64,000 bases of DNA from NCBI GenBank assembly GCA_023213395.1, contig CM041465.1:132997741-133061740 (forward strand), written 5' to 3'. Positions 10,024 through 21,359 of the stretch are shown in pieces. The notes under the pieces were generated by a model. That model saw only the letters and a program-made list of their open reading frames with translations, was not told where the DNA came from and did no database searches. The translations under genes were made by a program, and so were the position numbers. This stretch comes from Cycas panzhihuaensis. Lineage: Eukaryota > Cycadophyta. Each line of letters opens with the position of its first letter. Positions within the stretch are counted from its first letter, which is position 1.

Positions 10024-10311
10024 GAGCTACTAGAATGAGAAGATAGAATGCACGGGTAGGCGATAAAACCATTTAAGGGCATCGCCTTGAAGAGACCACA
10101 GGAATAGTTTCATGAGGATGTGGTCATAAGCCTAGTAATCAATGCATGCCATAGAGAAGCTACGAACATGCTTCGCTGGGTCTTGTGACGAAGTCCCATC
10201 GAATTTGGGGACTTCAGGGGGTGAGGTGGTAAGTTGGTCCTTAGCACCTCAACGGATAGGGGGGTTGACCGATAGTCCATAAAGGGTCATACCCTTGACT
10301 AGACCATAGGG

Positions 10312-10837
10312 TCAATAGATGTTGGAAATGACGGTGGGTAGGTTTGGCCAAATCCTCTTTGGAGGGTTTGGTTCGAAAGGGGATGTTGCCCTCCTATCAC
10401 TTGGTGAGGAGGCGCAAATCCCACATTCGAGGAAACCTGCATGGGAGCAGATAAGTATGACATGCCCATCCCTCCTAGAGAGAGCGCTCCTTATTGAAAA
10501 GGAGCTTGAGGGAACGTACCTTGGGAAGGAGTTGGCCCTCCTTGCAAAGGTGTAATGTAAAGTGCCATACAAGATGGCGGAAAGGAGAGGCGAGGGACCG
10601 GATTCTGCCCATATGGGTCGCTCGTGGGTGGTGCTACCCCATAAGGATGCAGAGGGTCCACCCCACAAGCAGGTAAGGAATTCCCTTTACCATGCCCCCA
10701 CGGTTGAGTAGTGTAACCGGGAGGTAGGTAGAGAGAAAGGTCCTTAGGTTGGTGTTGGGACTATGTAGGGACGGACCCCACGTGACTAGAAGTAGGGGGG
10801 CATGTGAGTCCCCTTGGTCTAGCATGTGGATAAACAA
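10312..10837 (-). pseudogene. G Gag middle region, degraded
   Basis: Two overlapping minus frames (10312-10668 and 10634-10837) between the Gag N-terminal region and the capsid. They are rich in Ser, Pro and Gly with no recognisable domain. They are assigned to Gag because of position only. Confidence 0.4.
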
Positions 10838-10898
10838 TAGTAGGAGGAGGACTAGTGGTTTGACTAGTCAGGGGCATGCTCAATCCGAGTTGGGAAGA

Positions 10899-11570
10899 TC
10901 ACATGCCCTGAGTGGTCCCCAAGGAACATACACCATCAGGAGAAGAAGAAGATGTAAAAGGTAGGCTCATCGTGGGTAAAGCAACTAAACGAGATGAGCG
11001 AGGCGAAGGAGATATAGAAGAAGAGGGCACAACACTTTGTAAGACGTTCTCAAACCACTTTGGGTGTGGTTGGAGACAAGCAGCTTGGAAACATTGGCTC
11101 AAGGCTTCTACTACATCAGCGGGAGGAGTATCCCCCTGATCGTAAGAGGTGGAAGGGGCCTCATACGAAGCGGATCCCGCAGGACGATCCTCATGAGAAT
11201 CGCCATAGGAATGGCGAAACTCCAAAGGAGATGTAGGTTTTACTCCACGAGTAGAGGAATGATGAGATTGGGGGTGTGGTTGGTCACCCGAATAATAAAT
11301 GGGGTCTTCACTTCCTTGGGTAGACCCTTGGAAGGAAGTAGATGGCTCTAAGGAATCAAACACGTAGGCGTGATACGCCCAATCCGAAAGAGATCCCTCC
11401 ATGATCGGATCGGGATCCGATGCAGGAAGGGAATGATATGAAGGCTCTTCTAACATTGGGGGTAGGCCTCGTAAGCGACGTGAGAATCGTCGCATGCAAG
11501 TTCTACCTTTGCGTTGGAAGAAGAGGGAAACAAGATTATGCACGCGTTGGGGGCTGCCCAACAAAATCAA
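10899..11570 (-). pseudogene. G Gag N-terminal region
   Basis: A 223-residue open frame, Ser/Pro/His rich, containing PPADVVEALSQCFQAACLQPHPKW. It is the first long frame after the leader and sits where Gag should begin; the first Met at 11570 is a plausible but unproven start. No defined domain is recognised. Confidence 0.5.
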
Positions 11571-14515
11571 AAGGGAAAGCTACCAAGAGGTAGTAGCACC
11601 AACAGGAAAGGGAAAAAGATTAATTCCCTTACTGGCGGGTCCCCAGTATGGTTGCTAGTGGAATCAAGTCTATGGGATGGTAACTACACTTGGTGAAGAT
11701 TGGGGGCAATTAATGGAAAGTTCCAGAATAAAAGATACAATCCTACAAGTGAGGGAAACACCCACACAGGGTGTCCGTGCGTCGAAACGCATGTTCGAGA
11801 CCCACGAATGGTGCACAACTTCCTCAAGGTAGCTTAAGCCTTTGGCTCAAAGGGGTAAGATACGTGTGCGGTATCTCAAATAACCCCAAAAGACGGAATC
11901 CTCCCACCTTTGGATGGCCGGAAGGGGGAAGGGGGAAGGGAGGCCCAACGAAGAAAAGAACTTCTGTGGGAAAGTGATATGGTATGTGTGAAGTAGATAC
12001 AAAAAAACTCCTTGGGCCGACTCACCTAAGGCAGGTCTACGAGGGAAAGAAGCGATGGCAAAAGGCCTCTTGCCACTATGTGAGTGAAGGGATCTAAGTC
12101 CCGGTAAGGGAAACTAGGGTAGAGTATGTGGATGGGATGTGAAGGGTGTGTATGAAGGGATAATAAAAGTGCTCTCATTTACTTTCACAAAAAGAACATA
12201 AAAACACACCCTCACTCTCTTTTGCTTTTAAATAAGAAAGAACAGAAAAGTTATTCCAAACAAGCTCAAGCATGCATACTAGAAAAAATGCAAAGCTAAA
12301 GGGGCGTTTGCATTCAGGTAGAAAAAGAGGGAGGTACAACTCCTACAACGTGCTCTTTCCTATAAAAGCAGAGTGCAGTATGCATATGCAAGACACACAA
12401 GTGTGAATTAGTTGTTTTATCTCTTTCCTTTTATGTGTATACTATGCGGGATGACAGATCTAACAATAGTAAAAGGAAAAGAGTTATGGGAGGAAGGGAG
12501 GTGCGTACTCGGATAACGACGTGGCTGAAGAAGATGTATCGCCTTGCATCGCTCTTGTTTCCTTGTCCTTATCCAACACGTGAATGCCGTTGAGAGGCGG
12601 TATTGAAGGGACTTCCTAACCTTCCCCGTGCAAGAAAGAAAAGAGGACCAGAAAGGCCAGAACGAAAAGAAGCAACTATGCGAGAAAGGGAAATGAAAAG
12701 GAAGAAGTGAAGACTTACCCGGATCGGAGCACTTCTTCCTCCTTGAAAATGTCGCTGTGAGATCTACAATCACAAAGGTTTTCTTCCCTCTTCCTCAAGG
12801 GGCTGCCAAGATGCCAAGTAGATATAGATATATAGACATAAAATGCTGAAAAGTTACAAGCAGAGTATTCCCAATCAACACAAACATCTAGCTAAAGAAC
12901 ATGCCTCCCAATCTCATCAACACGACCACAACAAGCAAAGGATACGAGAGGTTAGCCTTGGAATGGCTGGCCCTCTACGTAAACACCTCCACGCTGCCTT
13001 AGGTACAAAAATAGCAGGCTGGGACAGCCTATGTAACAGCCAACAATGAGGGGAAAAGGTGGTATAAAGGTTGCTAGTATTGCCAACGTTGTCGAAGTTG
13101 TGCTATGCAACATTTGCAAGTTCTGGATGAGTCAAAGCCCGGTGTAGGTATATGACACAACTAAGGGCTGAGTGTCCTGCTCATGTTAGGATTTGAAGGC
13201 TGGAAACAGTGCAGCAAGGGGCTACATGCACTAGCTCCAGCAATGGCCTCCTTTCCGAACTAACTTGGTCGCCCAAGAAAGGCACAAGAAGGGAAGTAAA
13301 GGAGGAGAAGGTGGGGTGACCCTTAGGAAGCAGGCTTTGTAGGGTATGGAACCCACCTAAGCTCCCTTCACTCACACCTTGTGAAGCTCACCTTGCATCC
13401 CTCTTAGAGTGACCGGGAGGTAGTAGAAAGGAAGTGAAAACAGGAGAGAAACAATGCAAGGAAATACCTCTTGCGTGAACTAAGCAAGACTGGAAATGAA
13501 AATATATGAAGACAACTTTGGCTCTCAATAGGATTTAAAGGAAATAAATGAAGGAAACTATGAAGTGCTACCTGCTGGGATGGATTTGCAGCAGACTTGC
13601 CTGAGAGAAATGAAGGGAGAAGGCAGATCTGTGACACCTGCAGGTGAGTCCCTGCAAGACTGAAGAAGAACCTTGCTAAAAACCCATGGATGTAGACCTC
13701 GGAGAGTGTTCTTTGCTTATGAGACTTGACGATGAGATTAACACCATGGATCTGAGCTGAGGAAGGAGTTTTTGGTCTTTATACTCAACCCCAACCCTAA
13801 TCGAGCGATTAGGGTTAGGCTGGGATTCGGGCAGTAACTAGTCCACGTGGCAATTTTGCAAAAAATGCGAAAATTGCCACGGCAAATTAAAACAACAGAG
13901 GTGGACAGTCGCACCGCGGTAAACTTCATAGTGCTGCGGAAAACTTTGCGTTACCGCTAAGTTTGCAGCAGTGTGGGGCCAAAACGCAGCAAAAAGAGAG
14001 ATGAGGGTCTTGGGGCGCTATAAGAGGGTACCCTAGGCCTAGGAGGGGCTGGCCCTCCTGTCCAGGTGGTTGGGGGTTGTCCAAGTGGACAAATAGGCTA
14101 GACCGGATAGGGCATCGAGAGGTAGGGTTCCCGAAAACCTATGGACAGACACAAAATGCTAACCACTCCTAACGAAATGCTAGGGGTTGCAGTATGGCGA
14201 CAAAGGTGTGAGCGGATCACACAAGTTAGTCAATGCTCGAGGCGATGTGGAGGTGCGACAGAGGGTTGTAGAATGCCATAGGGATTCATGTCTTGTGGAG
14301 GAGCATGTCCCATGGGTCGTCATAGGCTAGGGACATGCAGCATGATCAAGCAACGAGATGCATAGCAATCACAAAGATGAGGCAATCAATCATGCAGTGA
14401 ATCAAGCAACACTTCGATCTACCTTTCTGAAATGACTAAGGCGGGAGATGGAGGCGTACCTGTGCTTACCTGAGTCGACCTGTCCATACCCATTCTCGGT
14501 AGCTAGGAAATAGTT
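11571..14515 (-). repeat. G 5' LTR plus leader (borders not resolved)
   Basis: About 2.9 kb without long reading frames. It holds a likely core promoter on the minus strand near 13776, preceded (14100-13850) by GC-rich sequence and followed by a pyrimidine-rich transcribed stretch. A possible primer-binding region reads TGGGGACCCGCCA near 11635-11650. Because the 3' LTR is not in the window, I cannot show where the LTR ends and the leader begins. Several Met-lacking short frames here are judged chance. Confidence 0.5.
13776..13783 (-). promoter_or_regulatory. Probable TATA box of G's 5' LTR
   Basis: The minus strand reads TATAAAGA in the context GAGTATAAAGACC, between a GC-rich U3-like region and a pyrimidine-rich downstream region. 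It is a good plant TATA box by sequence; use is inferred. Confidence 0.45.
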
Positions 14516-14949
14516 TCTTTCCTGTTCACATTTCTTCTGAAGTAACTTTATCAAGTCCTTTGATGGAACTTCTATTTGTAAGGTAAACAATTGTATTAAC
14601 AGCTTTATCCCAATGTGCATTAGAGACACCTTTTCTTTTATCATACATTTGACCATTTTTGTTTCAATTTTGTTTAACCTTTTAGCCACTCCATTAGACT
14701 GTGGATTATAAGAGGTGGTGAGTTGCGTATGAATACCATGTGCTTTATAGAAATTAAAGAATTCACTTGAGACATATTCTCCTTCTCCATAGTAAATTCT
14801 TTAAAATAGTCAAAGATTTTTGACCTACTGAAAATAAAGAACACCCAGGCTTTTCTACTAAAATCATCTACAAATGTAAGAAAATACCTAGCACCATTTA
14901 TAAAATTTGGTGTGATTGATTCGCATATATCACTATGAATCAACTTCAT
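14516..14949 (-). pseudogene. E integrase core fragment
   Basis: Minus frames give LIHSDICESITPNFINGARYFLTFVDDFSRKAWVFF, the copia integrase start with its first catalytic Asp (HSDI). Further down come GVAKRLNK, where the catalytic Glu of the usual GVAERKNR box is Lys, and NTIVYLTNRS then KVTSEEM followed by a stop where Trp is expected. The sequence stops matching integrase immediately after TGKK, at the border with G. The enzyme is inactive. Confidence 0.8.
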
Positions 14950-14955
14950 TTTTTC

Positions 14956-15560
14956 TTATGCTCTCCAGTTGCTTTCTTGGAATGGTGCTCTATGTTGTTT
15001 GCCCATCACACAAGTTTTGCAAATAGAAGAATTTATTGTAATGTCAGCAAGTAATCCATCAACTATATTAAAATTTTTAAGCATTTTCAGTCTATCATCT
15101 ACTATGTCCATACCGGAAATGCTAGATTTCACTATCAATGTTTTGAGTAGCAAAATGTTTTACAAAAGAGGATAGAATGGGAGTAGGGATTAATTTATAA
15201 AGATTATTAGTCTTTATCCCTTTAGTAATGACATCGCCACCTTTCTTCATATCACAAATATAACACTTTCCATCTTCATGAAAGATGACTCAAAAGTTTT
15301 TTCTTTGTTAGCTATAATATAGAAAGAAGATTCTTTTTTAACCTTCGAACATACAAGACATTACCAATCTTTTAGACAACTTGATTGATTTTAGCTGCAA
15401 TAGTTCCTTTAAATCTAGTTTTTAAAGAGAAATTATCTCCAAGTTCAATAATTTTGTTTATGGAGTAAGGATGAAGGGTCTCAAACCTATCTTCTCTACC
15501 TATCATATGATTTGTGGCTCTAGAGTTTATGAACTGGTCTTTATTGCTGAGTGCAAGAAG
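14956..15560 (-). pseudogene. E protease and pre-integrase region
   Basis: The protease active site appears as FINSRATNHM (about 15510-15545), where FIDSGATxHM is expected, so the catalytic DSG is lost. The GAG-pre-integrase zinc domain follows, with ICKTCVMGKQHRAPF (about 14980-15030). Stops and frameshifts are frequent. Confidence 0.7.
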
Positions 15561-15639
15561 CTAACACAACAACAAAAGCAGTTTCCTCTTCTTCTTCATC
15601 TTTGGATTATTCATTATCGTAGTTGCCTTCCACAGGTTT

Positions 15640-15900
15640 TTTCTTTGAGATCTTAGCTCTTCAGTGAAAACAATTACTTGAAATATGTTTGAATCTTCCA
15701 TAGTAATAACAAAGATGGGTCTCTATCGATCTACAATCAATAGCAAAGTGTCCTAGTCTGTCGCAATGAAAACATACCCGATTGTCTATTGATCTTCCTC
15801 TGGCAGGTCCTGATCTTCTTGTGGTGAACCTTACTTTCCTTGCCCTAGTGTTTGTTGATCTTCCTCTTATAGTTCCACCTCTGTTTTAATTTCATTCTCC
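15640..15900 (-). pseudogene. E nucleocapsid with zinc knuckle
   Basis: Minus-strand translation at 15732-15773 gives CFHCDRLGHFAIDC, a perfect CX2CX4HX4C zinc knuckle. A second, degenerate one (CYYGRFKHISSNC) follows about 20 residues later. A run of Arg and Gly codons lies upstream. This is a standard copia nucleocapsid. Confidence 0.75.
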
Positions 15901-15963
15901 AATCCTGAGTCTAGAGAGAAATGCTTCTTCAACTTTAGTTTCTTCATCATATCTTTATATCCT

Positions 15964-16462
15964 CTACTCTTGTTGAAGAAGATGTCCACACAGGTTATCA
16001 AAAGACATATTGTGAGCTTGTCCTCTCACAGTAAGTGTGTTCACCAGATTGTCGAATGATTTACATAGTTTATTTAGTACTAGACGAACAATTTTTGTGT
16101 CTAATATAGACTCTCTTGTAAATGCGAGACTATCTTTGACTTCTACCACTTTAGTAACAAAAAACAAAGACTTGTTCTCCCTCCCTCAAATGGAATTAGT
16201 ATAATTGTTCTCTAAGAGTAATAATTTGGGCTTCATTTTTTTTATTGTATAAAGCAACAAGGATTTTTTAGGCATCAATTGAAGAGGAGGCTTCACTTAT
16301 ATGAGTTAGGATGGAGTCACCTATGGACAATCAAACGATTGCCAAGGCATGTCTGTCTCTTTCTTCCCAACTAGTAAGTTTTACAGTATCAAGAGTGACA
16401 GGTTTTTTTTCTTTTTCAATAACATTATCCCATGCATTCTTGGCAACTGAAAGACCCTTCAT
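15964..16462 (-). pseudogene. E Gag (UBN2 type) fragment
   Basis: Minus-strand reading from a Met at 16462 gives SVAKNAWDNVIEKEKK, WEERDRHALAIV, LSIGDSILTHISEASS and TLREQLY, then SFDNLVNTLTVRG. This is the helical copia Gag fold (UBN2 family) that forms the particle. There are several stops and frameshifts. Confidence 0.75.
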
Positions 16463-16617
16463 TTTAATTTTTTAGGATGTATAATTTTGTCCTATTAATT
16501 TATCTAACTCTCCTAATGAGTAAATAGAGGCAATTTTTATGAGAATCAAAAGGAGAACTATAAAAAAGTCTTTTTTTTTTTTTCTGTTGCAGGTCTGAAT
16601 TGTACACTCATATAATT

Positions 16618-16622
16618 GTATG
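16618..16622. repeat. Target site duplication GTATG of F (left)
   Basis: Matches 24899-24903. Sequence on both outer sides belongs to copia element E. Confidence 0.9.
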
Positions 16623-16977
16623 TGTTAACGTGGCAGTTAATTGTTAAGCCACTATGTTAATGTTAATGTGGTTTATCTAAGGTGATTAAGTAAAAAGGTG
16701 CGACTTATTCAAAGGGTCACAACCCTAATCGGGTGACACCTCTTGGAAGAGTATAAAAGCCTTGAGGCCTTGTGTATTCAATGTATCAATCAATTGTTCA
16801 ATAATCAATGTGATCCATCAAGGATCCTTTTGTGATGGGTTTTTTTCGGAAAGGGTTTCCCACGTAAATCCTATGTACTGTGCATCTGTTTTCTGTGTGT
16901 ACTCTTGTTTGCTTGCTATGTATGGTTAAAGATTTTACGGATGGGAACATTTATGTATGATTTCATGTTCTTGAACA
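16623..16977 (+). repeat. F 5' LTR
   Basis: Begins TGTTAACGTGG and ends TTCTTGAACA (TG...CA). It matches 24542-24898. A TATA box lies at 16752-16759 and the polyadenylation region is in the following 100 bases. Confidence 0.95.
16752..16759 (+). promoter_or_regulatory. TATA box in F 5' LTR
   Basis: TATAAAAG in the context GAGTATAAAAGCC, kept unchanged in the 3' LTR (24672-24679) although the LTRs have diverged. It is the likely start signal for the element RNA, followed by GCCTTGAGGCC, a short palindrome. Confidence 0.6.
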
Positions 16978-16990
16978 TGGTATTAGATCC
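16978..16990 (+). other. F primer-binding site
   Basis: TGGTATTAGATCC directly follows the LTR. It is a mutated form of the initiator-Met tRNA site TGGTATCAGAGC used by most copia elements. Confidence 0.75.
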
Positions 16991-18488
16991 GTAGCGTCCT
17001 ACATAGCTGAAGCCTGACGTTGAGCGAAGTGATGAGATCGTTGATTGTCAGGTGACGCCGTCTAACCCAAGACGAGTCTTGAGGGTCCACCAACCCTAGC
17101 AACCTGCAGAAATAGGCACAGTATATCAGTGGTGGTTGAAGCAGTGAAAATCACTATTCAATGGAGAATAAGGGTTTGTTGGAGTCAATATTCAAGCGTG
17201 AAGGCCACGGTTGTGGTTGGAGTTGGCTCGTTGGGGGCCATCCAAAGCGGGTTGATAATCTATGAAGGTGATTCAAGCTAGTGAAGCATGTACTGGTGGT
17301 GATTCGATGACTATAAGGACAGCCATCCATATACACAAGTAAGTCGGTTATTTTTCCACTCAAAACACTATAAAATTAAAAAAAGGGGAAGCCTTTTTCT
17401 AGTGTTGCCCACATTCAGTCTGTATAAGGGAGAGATTGGAGCCTTCTTGGAATATTTTCAGCCCTCTATACTGAGATTAGATGGAGTACATAGTAGTATA
17501 AAGCATCATCCACTGTGTTCTTGAGTTTTAGTGCTTTGTATTTGGGATTGTGACCCCTTACCTTGGCTAAATACGCATTTTGAGCCTGATTTGCATACTA
17601 GAAGATAGGTAGGTTGTTTGTGTGCATTGCTAGAGAGTTTTGTGCATTAAATAAGCACTATACAACAAATCTAAGGCTAGCTGAGTACCTTGTGTGGTGA
17701 TTGGGCACATTTTTTCCTTGACTAGGTATCTTTTTCCTTGGTTGGGCATCTTTCATCTTGGCTGGGCGCTGATATTACAGTAGTTGGGCGTCTTTGAGAG
17801 ACTGTTGGACCGTGCTTGGGCTATTTACTAGCTGTATAGGTGTGTGAAGACCCGTTCCTAAGATGGCCAGTTTGCTTGAAGCTTGCAGACTGTGTTGAAT
17901 CATGGCAACCGCGCCCCTTATCATGCCCTTTGCAACCTTTGGCATGCTTCCTTTGGAAATATTTACTAAGGTTCAACACTTGTAAATATTCAATATCTTG
18001 TGTCATTTATTTTTAACATGTGGTTATGTTTAAAGGCATGGGGTATATTGAAAAGTCGCAACTTAGTGAATATACCTTTTGGTATATTCTTCTCAATTGA
18101 ACTTTATAAAAAGAGACCCTTGGACCTTTGATATATATGATATTTCTTCATAGTGTGAAGTAATTGAAGCCTCCTTGAGTTGTTTTGAGCACGAATCGAG
18201 GAGTATTTTTCATGTTTTGACTTGGAGATCGTGCATAATAGCCGTGTGGAATTGCCCTTTGTTCTTGGAGCACCATTTTAAGTGCCTGAAGGGTTGTTTT
18301 TGACTTTTTTAAGGGTATTTAAAGGCGTTTGTTGGCCATTTGTGAGGGAAAACAATCGGTGACTCACTCAACATGTGTATAGTCGGTGTTTGGTGCCCTT
18401 GAGCTAGAGGAGGACACAAGGGTGCAATTTTGTCCTGAATACATCCATTCTGGTGTTGTTTAACTCATATTGAAGCCTGCTTCTCGAG
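16991..18488 (+). other. F leader, about 1.5 kb, non-coding
   Basis: No long plus-strand frame. It includes degenerate short repeats of the form CCTTGRYTGGGCATCTTT near 17700-17800. The length is large for a copia leader and may include packaging signals, but nothing specific can be shown. Confidence 0.5.
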
Positions 18489-19317
18489 ATGGAGTGCATT
18501 ATGCCCAAGGTTATCTTCAATGGTAACAATTTCAACAAGTGGAAGGCTAATATGGAGCTCATTCTGATGGTGAATCAACACTGGGGTATCACTAAGGCGA
18601 AGGTGGACACGATTCCACTAGACCAAAAGAGCGTGTTCATCTCGAAGAGAAGAAATTTATGGCCGTGGGACTGTTGAAACTGTCACTGGCGCCGAACCAG
18701 ACAGCTTTGGTTCACAATCTGGATGAACCAAACGAAATTTGGACAAAGTTGTGTGAAACCTTTGAAAAGAGGAAGACGAATAGACGTCTTGCCTGATGTT
18801 GGAGTTGCTCAATTCGCGTGTGAAAGATGAGAATAACATCAGCTCCTAGCTTAATAAAATAATAGACTTGAAGAACAAGCTAGAAGAACTGAAGCAAAAC
18901 TCAGTTGATGATGCATTGCTATTTGCAATAATCATGTCGAAGATGTTGGTTGTGTTTGCCACTTTCTAGACCATTTATGGCAGAGATGAAGTGATGGAAG
19001 CAGAAACATTTGATGGACTTAAAAACCTAATTCTAGCAGAGGATGCCAAGCTTAAGCATCATGGGATGCTTGGAGGTTCTGATTCAAGTCAGGCCCTAGC
19101 CATGAAAACTCAGAGAAAGGAGGTTGTTAAGGCAAAGAAGATCACACAAAGGTCAAGAGAAAATTCACAAGATAAGAAGAAGTTCAATGGAAAATGCAAT
19201 TACTGCAAGAAGGATGGTCACCGTGAAAAGAATTGTTGGTTCAAGCATTGTGACAAGCACAACGTTAACCAGGATGATAAAGAGAAGAGTGTTGCTACTC
19301 ATTGCATCAAAGCATAG
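18489..19317 (+). pseudogene. F Gag with zinc knuckle
   Basis: Starts MECIMPKVIFNGNNFNKWKANM, the typical copia Gag opening of F-x-G-x-N-x-x-x-W. The middle (about 18670-18990) is frameshifted with stops but keeps LLKLSLAPNQTALVHNLDEP. The end is open from 18991 and carries CNYCKKDGHREKNCW, a CX2CX4HX4C knuckle. It then runs toward DYWVL, the edge of the protease active site, where element I is inserted. Confidence 0.85.
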
Positions 19318-19358
19318 ACCTTATCAACCGAATTAGATCAGAGAGATTATTGGGTGCT

Positions 19359-19598
19359 TGTTATGATCCTCCACCATATGAGGTTATTGTGTTTATCCCA
19401 CATGCATAAGTCTAAGAGATGGGTAGCCTTAATAGCCCATATATATGTATGTAATGTATAAGTCGGATCATGATGTATTTTTGTAATCTTATGTTAATTG
19501 AATGTTCTTTGGAACTTCATCTCTTCCTTTATCATTTGTCTATCATTTTCTATTTCTATTTCTCTATGTTGAATGGTAACAGGAATAGGTTCACTACA
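19359..19598 (+). repeat. I 5' LTR
   Basis: TGTTATGATCCTCC to GGTTCACTACA, 240 bp. It differs from the 3' LTR at three sites by eye. Confidence 0.95.
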
Positions 19599-19600
19599 AG

Positions 19601-19612
19601 TGGTATCGGGCC
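19601..19612 (+). other. I primer-binding site
   Basis: TGGTATCGGGCC, two bases after the LTR. It is a variant of the initiator-Met site. Confidence 0.65.
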
Positions 19613-20302
19613 TTGGAGTTGAGAGAGGTGTTTTTGTTCGGTATTAAAGCAGTGATTTGGGAGGTGCCATAACGTTGAAATTTCTAAAAAGTAATAGCGA
19701 AATTGAGACGAAATAGCTCGTTCTATAAAATTTGAGTGGTCGCACTATAGATTTTGGGGTGAAAGTGCGAAAATTGTACCAAAATTAATTTTGGCCTGCG
19801 TTTTTTTCGTCGCCATATTTTTGGGACAGATCTGCAACCTCAACTTCAAAGAGCCGTAACTTTGGCTACAGATATCCAAATGACCTCAAATTCTTTTTTA
19901 TTCTATGCATTTTCGAAATTACTTTCCAATGGAAGTGGTTTGAGGTTGATCAGAATTTGGAGTGAAAAGTTATTAGCAGTTTATCAGAAGGTACTATTAT
20001 AGTCTCTAGAAACCCTAATTGTGAAATACTTAAAAGGGGCATAACTTTTGATTGAGATGTCGGAATTGACTTTCGTCTGAACCGTTGGAATCGTGTTTCA
20101 AAGGCCATCATTTTCATCCATATTTCATGTATTTTTGAGCTATATTTTTTTTCAGAAATAAGTTTTTGGGAATTTAAGGATTTCATATTATACTTTTCTT
20201 AGCGACAAAGCCATTACTCTCAAGGCCCAATATATATTTTTGTAACAAAATTAGGGGATAACAGGCTATAGACACCCTAATCTCTTTTATATCCATATTA
20301 TC

Positions 20303-21100
20303 ATGGATACAACAAGGCCTATACTGCGCATTTTTAATGCAGATGGGACTCTTTCTGTAAATGATTGGATTGATGATATAGAGGCATATTTAAAATCACT
20401 TGATGATGACTACATGAATAATAAATAGATGACTAAAGTAGCATCATTGTATCTGCAAGGAGAAGCTTACCTTTGGTTTCAAGAGTGGTATACCACACAT
20501 AATACATTTAATTCATTTTTATTTCTAAAATTAGATATTTGTATTAAATACCATGCTTCTTGGTGGAAAAAAATGCAAAATCTTGAGAAAGACAGAAGCA
20601 CGGAAAATACTTGAGAAGTATAATTGTAGCATGGGACAAGGAATTCTCCCCACTCCACAAAGTCAAGAACAAAAGAAAGATGATGAGAAAGAAAAGAAAT
20701 GTCAAGAGCAAGTAACAGAAGTTGTTTGCCACCCCACACCACCAGCAACACCTAAGGACAAGGGAGAAAAGACATCACAAATAGTTGAAAGACAAACTAA
20801 AGTGGAACCATATCGGCATCCACATTATCAAGAGGCCCAACGCAACAAAACTTATCAAACAAGGCACTCATCAACTACAAACACTAGGCAAGGACATTAT
20901 TCGAGTTTAAGGTTTCAACATTATAGATATCCAGAGTATATCAGAGGATGTTTAGGGCGTATCAAAATCAACTTGGGATGGATAGATCCCCATTCCATCC
21001 GCAACTTTTCTAACGACCTTCGCAGGAGCTGTCGATTGGATATTAATAACAGGAGATGGTCACATGCATCATTAAATCAAGATGCTTCGAGGGCGAAGCA
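20303..21100 (+). pseudogene. I gag-like coding region
   Basis: Begins MDTTRPILRIFNADG, then VNDWIDDIEAYLKSL. After a TAG at 20426 it continues MTKVASLYLQGEAYLWFQEWY. The pattern of W-x-x-x-I-x-x-Y-L, then K-x-A-x-x-x-L-x-G-x-A-x-x-W-F-x-x-W matches the N-terminal half of Retrotrans_gag. The rest is Lys/Gln/Pro rich and frameshifted near 20570-20620, with no zinc knuckle that I can see. With LTRs this similar, either the stops arose recently or the element was mobilised with a defective gag. Confidence 0.7.
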
Positions 21101-21117
21101 TTTTAGGGGAGAGGGCA

Positions 21118-21357
21118 TGTTATGATCCTCCACCATATGAGGTTATTGTGTTTATCCCACATGCATAAGTCTAAGAGATGGGTAGCCTTAATAGCCCATA
21201 TATATGTATGTAATGTATAAGTCAGATCATGATGTATTTTTGTAATCTTATGTTAATTGAATGTTCTTTGGAACTTCATCTCTTCCTTTATCGTTTGTCT
21301 ATCATTTTCTATTTCTATTTCTCTATGTTGAATGGTAACAAGAATAGGTTCACTACA
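21118..21357 (+). repeat. I 3' LTR
   Basis: 240 bp, nearly identical to 19359-19598. The polypurine tract lies immediately upstream. The flanking GTGCT is followed by F's protease sequence. Confidence 0.95.
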
Positions 21358-21359
21358 GT

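Larger units (their letters stand above)
4256..14515 (-). mobile_element. G: Ty3/gypsy retrotransposon, GC-richer, largely complete coding part
   Basis: Order on the minus strand: long LTR/leader, gag, a C/H zinc finger, protease, reverse transcriptase, RNase H, integrase. This is gypsy order. The reverse transcriptase (DGFSGYNQI, then VFMDD) and RNase H (KLLGFLVSKQGI) resemble the Tat/Athila group, but I find no second (archaeal-type) RNase H between RNase H and integrase. The 3' LTR is not visible; H1 begins where it should be, so it may lie beyond the window if H1 is nested in G. The boundary with E near 14515 is approximate. Confidence 0.75.
14516..16622 (-). mobile_element. E: Ty1/copia retrotransposon, downstream piece
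   Basis: Minus-strand copia coding remnants in the order gag, zinc knuckle, protease, integrase, cut off at about 14515 inside the integrase by the start of G. The upstream piece (24904-25734) lies on the other side of element F, which inserted between them with a GTATG target duplication (16618-16622 and 24899-24903). The reverse transcriptase, RNase H and 3' LTR of E are not in the window. They are either deleted or displaced beyond G. Confidence 0.8.
19359..21357 (+). mobile_element. I: 2.0-kb gag-only LTR retrotransposon in F's protease
   Basis: Two 240-bp LTRs (19359-19598, 21118-21357) with only three differences seen by eye. It has a primer-binding site (TGGTATCGGGCC), a single gag-like coding region and a polypurine tract (AGGGGAGAGGGC) just before the 3' LTR. 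GTGCT duplications flank it (19354-19358 and 21358-21362). There is no protease, integrase or reverse transcriptase. It is therefore a non-autonomous element of the TR-GAG type and the youngest insertion in the window. Confidence 0.93.

Noticed and set aside
18657-18839. Minus-strand 60-codon frame in F
   Set aside because: Antisense of frameshifted F gag; the plus strand has recognisable Gag sequence.
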